64,000 nucleotides of DNA, from contig OU612065.1 in NCBI GenBank assembly GCA_914767715.1, positions 1,858,001 through 1,922,000 on the forward strand, in the 5' to 3' direction. A model generated the notes under the pieces. That model was not told the origin of the DNA. It did not search any database and saw nothing but the letters and a program-made list of their open reading frames with translations. Position numbers and translations under genes: made by a program. This document shows, piece after piece, positions 44,801-56,800 of the stretch (position 1 is its first letter; every line of letters starts with the position of its first letter). The stretch comes from Membranipora membranacea. Its lineage: Eukaryota; Bryozoa; Gymnolaemata; Cheilostomatida; Membraniporidae.

Positions 44801-47800
44801 TTATTGTGAATGTGTATATTGTTTAATACATCCAACCAACAGAAAAAATAACACGGATTCGTCACCCATAGTTTACCGTGGACAGTAAGAAGAACAGGTT
44901 CACTGAGCCCCGGACCGAATCCATTATCGACTTGACAGAGATAATATCCGTGATCCTCAAGTCTAGCGCTTCTAACAAGCAGAGACCCGTTACTCATAAC
45001 AAAGTAGTGTGATATATCACTATCACCTATCTCTCTGTACTCTCCTTGAGCATAATCTGTAAGTAAGAGGATACATTGTGTGCGGGTAGGTCAATCGAAG
45101 AGCTTATACTAGCTATACAAGCCGTAGACTGCATAAAAATTATTTCATGGGTCAGATTAATGACAGATACCTAGATGGATTGTCTCGGAGAAATCCACTC
45201 AATATTTTGAGTCGCATAAACTAAGTTATAGCCTTAGGCTTAAATTACAAGGACTTCATTCTTCATAGTTTAAATATACATGAGCTCACTTGGTGTGCAC
45301 ATCACATACATTGTTATTGCCACACGCAGCAATACAAATTCATTACTTAGTTATAGCTTAGTTATATCTGCACTGGAGATTTTGTGATAATGAATAAAAA
45401 GCACAATCAAGTGACAATTCCCAGAAGGGAGGCACAAAATTAAGTGTGATTTTTTGCTATTCCCTTCACTAATGAATTAATCATGAGTTGGGACTCCTAA
45501 AATAAACTCTATGCACTGGGTTATTTCTCAGCCCAAGATTGTTGTCAATGTTTTCTAATATGTGAGGTGCGGGCGGAGCGACACTCAATAACTGTTTGGT
45601 ATTTCTCACACACTTCAAACAACAACTTGTGTTGCATCAGCTATTGATGTTAACTTAGGCAGCACACGACCACAAGTACTGTACTCATATTAGTACTCAA
45701 CTCCTCAACTGCACTACCTTCATGTATATTTTTTTCTTCCTTGTAATTATATTTACTAACCTGTAGCAATTTTCCATGTGATATTAGGGGAGGGTGTGCC
45801 TCCACCCTGACAGGATACAATCTTCTGAGAACCCAGCAGGACAGACTCATCAGTGGGTCGAGTTATCCAGTAAGGCTTTACTGTAACCACAAAAAACGTG
45901 AGATGAAGGTTCTGGAACACAAAGAGAGGCACTGGAGTGGTGTCATCGAATTACCAAGAAACATATATCAATTATATAATATATATTATTCTTTGTAAAA
46001 AGGTTGTATCCGTAATGAGATGAGTACGAGGGTAGTAGCTGTATACTTACCGTTGACAGTGAGGAGCTGAGCTGTAGTGTTAACTTGACCAGCTCTGTTC
46101 TCAGTCACACAAGTATAGTTACCGACATCATACGGCTGAATGTCTTTCAAACTATACATACTTATTAATGGCAAATCAGCCTACAAGACAAACATTGCAA
46201 TTAACTACATTTACCGGCCTGAATATATTTTTATTTGCTAGCCAGGTTAGAGATCTAGATTTTGCCCGGATTTTGGTATAGTGTTGATTGCAGCTCACAT
46301 AAGATGAAGTAACATCTTGTTCATAAAAGCTTTTATTTTCACGTAGAGAATTAACTGCAGCTAATTAATGATGCACATGAGATAAGATAAGATAGTGATT
46401 ACATTAATGTATCACAGAGATCTCTAGTATTATTATTATTTTTATGATGTTGAAGTTTGTCAGATTTGGCTAGGTAGACAACAGCCGCTCACGGAATGTA
46501 ACCAATAAACTAATGTTATTTACTATTGGACCCTGTTTTTCCAGCCAATCACTATGTTATAATGGTGAGCTAGAGTTAATCATCAGTAATTGAATTTAGG
46601 AGATGTGAGGCTTGTGTTCGGTAACATTGTTTAATGATTACATTATTAGCCTATAGGATTTACATTATAAAACTAATCACATTAAAAAAGCCAATTAATT
46701 TTATACCATACCTAAACACTTGATATAATCACGAGTAAAACAAGCCGTTAGTATCAGTGTTTTAGAAAGCCTTATTTTCACAACATTGGAAATGTCAATG
46801 ATACCCTCATAGATTTCTGGCTTGTCTCCCCACACCCATAAATGTCTGATAGCATCACATTATGATACTGCTAATGGGGGGAGTGAGTATACAAGAGAAG
46901 AATTAGTGAATCATTATCACTAACAAATAGATGAGCACATTTGTACAATGGTGATAATTTATAGCAAGCAGAAAATTCGCCTTTAAAGTGGCTTGACCGG
47001 TATATAAGGCCCAGTCAACGTAAAGCGATCACCCAGCCATATCAAATTCAAATGGGGTAAGCAGCATTCAAATTCCTCCTGCTTTTTCGGAAATAAGATG
47101 AGTAGTAGTTAATCTTTTTTAATGGGAATCGTATGTGCTAAAGCAGCATTGTGTGATACATATGCCCAATAAAGTTTTATTCCAAAAATCGCATGGGAAA
47201 GTGGTGAAAATACATCAAAATTGCCCAGTCCCAATGATTTCAAATCATCCGCTTCAAATTTAAGGGCTCTTATTGGTCAATTTTGACGTTTATGATTGAT
47301 GTGTTAGAGGTTGCCTAGATACCGTTGTCAAGATTGAAATTGGCCGTTGTAATAAAATCCTATAATCCCAGGTGTGATGAGCCAACATAACAATACCTAT
47401 ATCATATGCTGCTATTCAACTTTATTTATAGGTGTCTGCAAATCACAATCTTTTATATAACACACATGACCACTTGAGAAAGCAACGTGGACTGGCTGTT
47501 AGAGGCGGAGACCAAGGCCATTCTCCGCCTCTAATTACACTGATCAGCCAATGGTCTTGCCTGTCACTACACATGATTAATCCCCGTGCACCCCCTCATT
47601 TGCTTAGTACTTTAAAGGGCAACCAAGGTTTCGCAGCAATGCATTAATGGGTAGCAAATAATGTGCTGGGCAGCATCAGCTTTGTGCATTACACGATGCA
47701 AAACTCAAAGTAGTTGCTGACTCTAAGCTGGGTAACACTTCAGTTTAGGGGAGGTTCCAAGACTTTGCTGTAATAATTATACAGCACAGGCTAAATAATA

Positions 47801-50800
47801 ACAGGAACAGGAAACTGCTATGTGGTATCCTCTTTTAGCTGAGTTTGAGTGCCTGATGGAAGAAATGTTTCACAAGAATTCTGGCTGAATAATCATCTGA
47901 ATTATATTTTGTCTTTTTCCCCAAGCAGAAGGTGCAATCTGCTATTAATCAATGGCCATCAATGAGAAGTTGTTTGAAACCTTGGTTGCCCTTTAAGGTA
48001 TAAACAACATTCTCTGCCCTTGCTTAAAGGGCAACCAAGGTTTCAAACAACTTCTCATTGATGGCCATTGATTAATAGCAGATTGCACTTTCTGCATGGG
48101 GAAAAAGACAAAATATAATTCGGATGAGGATTCAGCCAGAATTCTTGTGAAACATTCTTTCCATCTGGTACTCAAACTCAGCTAAAAGAGAATACCACAT
48201 AGCAGTTTCCTGTTCCTGTTATTATTTAGCCTGTGCTCTATAATTATTACAGCAAAGTCTTGGAACCTCCCCTAAACTGAAGTGTTACCCAGCTTAGAGT
48301 CAGCAACTACTTTGAGTTTTGCATCGCGTAATGCACAAAGCTGATGCTGCCCAGCACATTATTTGCTACCCATTAATGCATTGCTGCGAAACCTTGGTTG
48401 CCCTTTAATTATATCCAGAAGTTCAAATATTGAATTAGTAATGCACGTGTGAATTGGTTAAACCCAGCTGAGAGGGAAGGGCATTTCTGGTTTGAATTTG
48501 CACATACAAAAGAGGACAACCCAACCCAGTCATAGTCTAGAGGTAAAATTAGCAGGTAATATTCACTCACCACGAGGTCAGGCTCTTGTTTGATGAGTTG
48601 GTTATTTTTATACCAGGATAGAGTAATAGGCCGATCTCCAGCCTTCACTACACAAACTATAACATGTGGGTTACCTGCTACCAGAACAGGGAAACTTATC
48701 GGCTCTAAAACAGGCTCCGCTTTTAAAGAGAAAAATGACATGTTTGTCTGCAATCTGGTTACAATTGTGAAAAAAGATAATTAAGAAACAATTAACTTCA
48801 AATTTCGCCCTCACAATGTTATTTATCTTTCTTTTGTTTCTATTTTTTGACTGGCACACATCCTTGTAGAATCATATCAGCGCCAATAAAGATTTACAAT
48901 ATGCAAACAATGAACGTACATAAAGAAAATTGAAAGCAAGATGTAAGTTTAAAATGTATACACAAAATGAGTTGCTTAACTTACTCATAACAGACACATA
49001 GACCGATGAGCTTGAGGTATGACTATGATTGTTTCGGGCAGTACAGTTGTACCAGCCCACATCAGCAACTACAACCGAGTGAATCTCAACTACACCGCTA
49101 ATTGATGAGTTAATCCTGTGATCCATTCGGATTGGTCTGCCATCTATAATAAGAAGAGTAATATATCACAATTTTAGTCTACACTTCTATCTCTAGTTTT
49201 ACAGTAAACTCCTTCCTTAGAGCTAAGACAAAGGTAAAGTCAGTATTATCTAGCTGCAGAGTCCACCACCCACCTTTAGACCATGATATATGATCTATAG
49301 GAAAACCTGACACATGGCAAGTCAGAGTCAGTGTCTTCTTAGCTACAGCAGTTTTATTCTCCATCTCTCGCACCATAAGAGGTCCTGCAAACATGAATAG
49401 GGAAATCACATCATATCTGAACTCTGTATAGGTATGAACAACTCAAAAACAGGAAAGTAGACTACTTCACTTAATTGACCTTTCAAAAAATAATGACGCA
49501 AAGAATAACTGGAGTCTGCATAAACACGGAAAATCAAGACTCACATCGCACTTGTATGTGTAATCTGTTCAATCAGAAGTCCAAAGGCAGTGAAACAATA
49601 TAGACAGGGTGGGCAATTCAGTTTACGTGAGGAGGTGGGACAGAAACACACATGAGTGAAGCTTTGATTCGTACCGTAGACGTTAATCTGAGCCACTTGT
49701 TCTTTAATTCCGATACTATTATTAGCTACACATCTATATCTGCCACCATCTGTTATCTGTAGGCTGCTGATATTCACATGGCTTATTATCTCCCCTTCCT
49801 CCGTCATGTACGAGCCAATCTAATGAAAGATGTCATTGTAAGGACAGTATTAGTTAGCAATCCAAGAGTCAACACCTACAACTTATACTTATATCAGCTT
49901 CTGAGAGCTGTGGCTCCATTGAATTTTGACAACCACTATCCGTGAATGTGCAAACCCAGTTGATGGCTCGTAGTTGGGCCATGTGTAAAAATATAGAACG
50001 AGATTAGTCAAGCTTGAAATTAACAAGATAAAGTTAGGAAAGTCTAGGAGCAAAACTTGGCTGAGCGGGGCTAGGTTAGTCTCTGCTGTAACGTACCTTA
50101 ACACGATCAGCTTCACCAACAACCTGCTCATCAAACAGTAACCATTGTACAGTGGGCAGTGGGTTACCATAAACCTGACATCGGAGGGATAGTGATTCTC
50201 CTGGGTTTGTGAACATAGTGCCAACCATATCATGAAATACTGGAGCAGATACTAAAAATATAAAATTCAGATTATTCAAAATACGACCAATGGAGACTGG
50301 TTTGTACAAAGACAGGTGAAGATATTCCCCCCCCCCCCCGGACAGGCTGACGGATATATCGGCAGCGGCTCCATTTCTATTTTGCAATATTTTATTGTCA
50401 AGTGATTGTGAAGCAATTTCACAGATAGTTATCGAATTGTGTAGCCATCACAGTGCCACCATGCCCTAGATTTACATACACATTAATTTATTATTGTAGC
50501 CAAGTCAACAAAATTTTATTACTGCAATCTACTCTACAACCCCAAGAGATGAGGACAACCATACAATTAATATCCTGACTTTATTGACTCGATGTCAGCA
50601 CTGTTTGTTTATTTTAATATGATTTATCAACTTAATGACAGTGTCATTTCATTTTAATCGGAAGTCAAATATATCAATATAATATCCAAATCATCAACAC
50701 TGGGATATTTTAAAATCACTCTAGCTGGGAAAAAATTTGTAGACCAACCAAATACAAAATATATATTATCTATGGTCTCAGGACCAACTACACTCTACAA

Positions 50801-53800
50801 TCGGACAATGATACTGGTCACAGATATTGTGTCCAGCCTTGATTAAAGTTGGGCATGTATTGAAAATCTCGCTATGATGCAAACAGGATGTGTCCATACA
50901 TCCGATACTTGACTATTAAAATTTTAAATCTCTGATGGAACCGTGAGAATATGTTGCGCATAACTGTTGAAATCACACTTATCTGGCACTACTTTGCCAA
51001 CCAAAACTATGCAATGTTCTCTGCCCAGATTTCCAATAAGCATAACCAACTAACTGTGACTCTCATCTGCCACCCTATTCTAATTTGAGATCTCTCCATT
51101 AATCTCCTGTTTGATGAGGTTGTTTTCCAGTAATATCATGGCCTATTTGCAGATTCTCAGCATTTTTTGTGTAACCCTCCCTGCCCCAACCTCTAATTTG
51201 CCAAAAACTGTGTTCCAGGTAAGACATTTAATTTGGAATGATCTATGATACTCAATTGTTGAAAGAAATGCCTGTATCATGTTCAGCAATGTTCTCTGCA
51301 AATCTCAATCTGTGTTGTGCATCATTGAATGATTTGATGAGGATATTTATTTACACATACCCCCTAATTGTAGCTGGGATGATGCCTGCTCATTCTCACT
51401 GACTGAGGATACTAGACACTGATACATGCCCACGTCTCTCCGAGATACAGCCTCTATCTTTATCTTGTTGTCACCAAAGATTCTGTTATAGAATAGCATG
51501 TGGCAGATGGAATCAGAGAAAACTATTTTAAGCAAAAAGCAAACTAAACGAACTTAACAAATATTCATCTTTCCACAGTTGATTAAAACATCACAATCTA
51601 CAGTTTTTTTTCAGAAATGCGGTCAGTCAGAAACTTAATGTCAACACCAAACAAATATGCTGACATATCTATAATTGAGTAGCGTATATAATAGTTAGGA
51701 GTGAATACCTTGTATTGTTGTTGAATATGAGGCGGTTGCCGTTTTTATACCACACAACTTCAGAGTAAGGTCCACCTGTTACGTTACAGGTAAGAGTTGC
51801 AGGTAGCCCAGCATCAATCTTCTGTCGTCGTGGACTCATCTGTACAGAGAGGGCAGCTAATAAAAGAGAAACATACATTCTCAATGTCATCATGAAAAAA
51901 TGTTGCGGTGAGTCATTTCAAAAACATCTTATTGAATTGTGTTGAGCGCAAACAACAAAATCTGCTCTCTGGCTTGGTCACCTTGTAACATTGATAACCC
52001 TGAATACGACTGCTGGTGATGATGCTGTGAATGATGGATGAAATATATATATATATATACAACTGTTCAGAATATGAGATGTTTTCCCACCATATGAGAA
52101 AGTTAATATTATTGGAAATGTATTACTTATTTCAAAACAATCGATGTATGAAGGAAAACTCCAGGCGATTATGTTAGTCATCAAAGTTTTAAAACAAAAG
52201 GGTTCGATATGGCATGTGTTTCAGTTCAATTTTATACCTCAATTCAAATGAAAAAAGTCTGCATAAAGCTTAATTGTAGTTCACACACCAAAGTGTGCCT
52301 ATGTAAATTAAGAGCATGCGATCAATAGTGCAACAAAACATGATACACCAGAATACAGGAAAAATATCAAAATTCACCTCCTCTGAGGATATTTACACTT
52401 CTGCGGCTAAGCCAACACATCAAAAACTATTACCTATGATGAGAAGCATTACCTATGATGAGAAGCATTTTACTTTATGCCGATAAGCCTAATATGTTAC
52501 CGATGTATTTATTTGGTCTCTAACTGTCTTGTCTAGTTAATATATATATATCCATTATACCAGGGAGTTACAGAGAGGGAGTGGAAACGAAATGTAGCCT
52601 GTGACTTAACAAGGCTGTTTCCAAGGGTCGTACTAATATACACCCTCCATTAAAATTCATTTAAGTCCTCAGTCTTTTTATATGTCTGTCTCCAGTTGAA
52701 AATTATTAAAATATTTGACATGTTTACTCAATGGTATATTCAGACACCCAGAGACAATATATCATGATGTAAATCACCACAAGTGTAGATGAGACATAGC
52801 TAGTAATATAGTAACCACTTTTGCAGGGTATTGAATTATAATTCCAATGCAAATGTTTGATGGGGGATAGAGAGACTGAAAATAAATCATTCATTCACCA
52901 TTTAAAAACCATGTGAGGAACTTAGACCAGATAAAAGTAGTGAAAGTACTTAAATAAGCCCTTTCTAACACCTAAGTGACAATGGGAGGCATAACATACC
53001 ACGTTTGACTGATGAAAACCGCCATTGATTACCAAATTATGAGGCAAATTTATGGCCATGTCTGCAGTGAAACTTTCCCTTCTCATATGAGTAGCAGAGG
53101 GCTTTGGAGTCCCAGGTAAAACTAGACTATAGTTTGAAACATGGACTATACCTGAGTGCTATCTATATCTCTCTGCTACTTAGTTTAGTTTCTTTTCAAG
53201 AGGTTCAAACACTTTAGGAAATTTGGGGTAGAACCCATCTTGATAAATGGGATTTCACAACTATGCTCTTGCTGATTGGACAGTTCATCAAAATTATTAC
53301 AGCAACTCAAGTCACTCTCTGCAGTCTCTGCTCTGATTGGCTGTGGTCATGAAAAACCTTTGCTGATAAAGAGAGGACAATTACCAGTGGAGACAAACAA
53401 CAATTTGAAATGAGAGGCCGTTTCCACTCTTTTTTCAAACTCCTTGATTATACCAATAAGGCCCAAAACTAGCTTGTACAGAGCTATACCATGGTTTAGA
53501 AGTGCTTACTTGTAATAAGTAGGTTTGTGTTGACGATATCAGACCCGTGAACGTTGCTAGCATTGCACCAATACATCCCGGAATCTTCTGAAGTTGCGTT
53601 CAGGATCTCAATGTCACCCCGTACTAGCTGTATTCTCGAAGATGTGCGTAGTCGTGCTCCGTCTTTGAGCCATGTATAACTGGATAAATCGAGCAATTGT
53701 AAACTCGCTAACATTGCGAATGTAATTTTGAATCTGATAACAATCTTGATCACCTCAATGCATGCTGTGGGTACATCTATAAATAGACTTACCTGGCAAT

Positions 53801-56800
53801 AGGGAAAGCATGAGCAACACAAGGCAGGATAACTTTAGAGCCAGACTGAGCCGTGGCGCTCCCCTTTTTATACTCTATATTAGGAGTGGTCTGAACGGGA
53901 TCTACAAAATCCATAACAAACACCTCAACCAACCACTGATAACGAAATAAGGATGGGAAAATTTGCAGCACGTGTCATGAGCAAAACCTCAATTGATAAG
54001 ATGTATGCTTTATCATTATTTCTTTGAGATTGCTTAAACTCAACAACTCAACAACTCAACAAACTATTATTATAGAAGACAAACCAAGTGAAGTCTTTTC
54101 ATAAAACCGCAGATGCAAAAAGGCTAGCAAAGTCATACATTAGATCAGTGTTGAACAAGAGTCCAAAAAATCATGGGAGAATAAGATTCTCAGGGTTACA
54201 GCTAGCCATGATATACCTGAATGTGTGTTTTTACCCATTTGGATTTTCCAGAATCTGATTAGACAGACAGATATTTGTTTCCAAAAACACATTTGGAGCA
54301 TATTTCGTGCATTGTGCCTTATTCAGAATCATAGGCAATTAGGCATGTCTATGGATCCATCTTTGAACCCAGGTATAGCAGTTTGTATAAGAATGAATCG
54401 AGGTGGTATGAGATTCTAGTTTGGTAGTTTTTCTCAGTTCGTTTATGAAAGCAGGTAAGCTTACAAGATCGCTGATGCAGATGTAACGTACAAGTTTTGC
54501 TGGCCTGATTCACGCCATCGTTTTACCTGTCATATAGAGGGTAACTCATTTAATATTGCAGTTAATGTGGTTGAGATATCAGCGGAGAGGTATCGATAGC
54601 CTTCACTTGTTTGTTTAAGACAGGATGGCGATTCTCACATAGATTTACTTTGATAAAGTTGTTTTAATTACTTATGACATGAAGAGTTCTTCTTCTACTA
54701 GATTTCCTCAGGTTGTTCACCATCAGGTTATTGGTTACACATCTTATCTGTTTCCCATTGTAGTTGTCATCCACATTAGAAATATGCAGGGCATTGTCAA
54801 ATATTATATGCCTCTCATCTAAGAAAAAGAAAACGTTGTCCGTGTACCAAAAAAGCAGCTTCATTTCAAATCGCACACCGTCATTTCACAACTCCTAGAC
54901 ACAGTTTCCTATCATGATACGATTTTGTAAAATTATGCATTAATAACAGGTTTCCCTGCTTCCTCTCAAGAGAGTAAAAACAAAAACAATGCTGCGCTGA
55001 CATGATATATCATAACTTATCATCTCATAATAGTCCAATAAACTTATTCAGCCACATCCTCTCTCATCCACAATATTTGCCTATAGATAAGTGCCAAGTC
55101 CAAGAATATCTACTGCACAGGTTGGCATGACTTGGAAATCACAGTGAATGAATGGTTAGCTGGGCAGGTATTCAAATATTTGATAGATATACTCTACCTA
55201 CGCACTGTACAGCCACAGAGAGCAGTAATTATAATGTCCATTTAAACGCTTACTATGCTCAAAAGTCACTACATATATATGTAGGGCAGTGGAGAGTAAA
55301 ATGTAGTAAAATTGAGTTACAAGTTACAAGTTACAAGTTGAATAAAGCTGGATTAATATTACTCTAAGCTTGCTGTATTGCAAAAAAGTTTTTTTGATTC
55401 CCTGCAGCGAATATGTCCTAGATGCGTAAGTGTGTAACTTCACAAACAAAATACCCAGTCAGGGTATGATGTATAATCATCACGCTGAGGCAGCCATTAC
55501 ATCACAGAGAAAGGATAATCAGTGATTAATATCGACAGCAGGAGATTTATAAATCCTCTATGTAGGTAGATATTTTTTGTATAGGTGGTAGGGACAGATC
55601 ATAATGATTTGACTTACTTACACAAAAAACCATTAGTTACTTGAGCTGCCTGTGAATTTTCGGAGTAAAAAATCTAATAAAAAAAATCTAAATAAAATTT
55701 AGTAGGTAACCACAGATTTTCTAACAATACAGAGTCGGCTTACCGTTCATGACTTGGTGATCTCCAATATACCATGAGGCCACACTGACATATGGTCTGA
55801 CAAAGGAGGGTCGGATATCACAGGTGAATACCGCGGTATTACCTCTCATCACCCAGGCGTCCTGTGTATACACATTATATTTATCCCCTTTGTAGTCTTT
55901 GGATATAACTGAAAAACATGGGTAGAAAATTAAAAATAATAACATGCTTATTCTGACTATTATATATATCTAAGAGATTAAATAAAGTTATCTTGTCAAA
56001 ACAAGATTGTATTGAGAGTAAATAAGACTGAAGGAGGGTAGGTAGAATATTTACACAGAGCGCAGATCCTTTTGATATTTTGCTGCCAACATCAGCTGTC
56101 ACTGGCAGCGAGATCTGTTTATGAATCACATCAACATCTAATTCACAACCCATAATTCCAATTTAACCAGAGTGGCGTGGGAGTTAGTATTGAGTATGAT
56201 GTTGACTTGATGTTTTAGTTGTGGCTGTCAAAACCAAATGGACGGTAAAGAAAATCCAAATAAAAAGTAGAAAGGCATGCTCAATTGCAGAAAAATATGA
56301 AAGCTGACAAGATCAATATAATGTGGATGGACAAGTGCAATTAATATAATAATTGACTGTGTCAGAGTGTATTATAAGTATTAACTACATGTACTTGATA
56401 GATACTGATTACATGCTACAACCCATCTATCTCCTAAAGAGAAATCATCTATGTCTGAAAATGATTATCACCACACAGAATTCTCTCGTAGTATGTCATA
56501 TTAGGTATATATATGGTGAGAGCGTAGGAGAGTCAACGCCCTTTATTGCCTATTTGCAAGTCTAATAAGCAAATGGAGGAAAATTGAGTAATGCTGCCCT
56601 GCTGTTGTCATCCGGTCTAAAGAATAATGATAATAAGACACTTACTTGATAACACCTTAGTAATTATCACAATGCAAATTGATCTTGTTTCGAAGGTGGG
56701 GATAATTACGCCTAGTGAGACTTAATCAGCTCATTTCAGCTGGTGGACAAATAAGATAATTTTGGTAGTTTTACTGTGATATATAATATTATCGATGAAA

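Noticed and set aside
47993-48175. Minus-strand open frame inside the paired 377-bp elements
   Set aside because: It lies in a non-coding inverted-repeat element and covers only part of one copy; no family resemblance.
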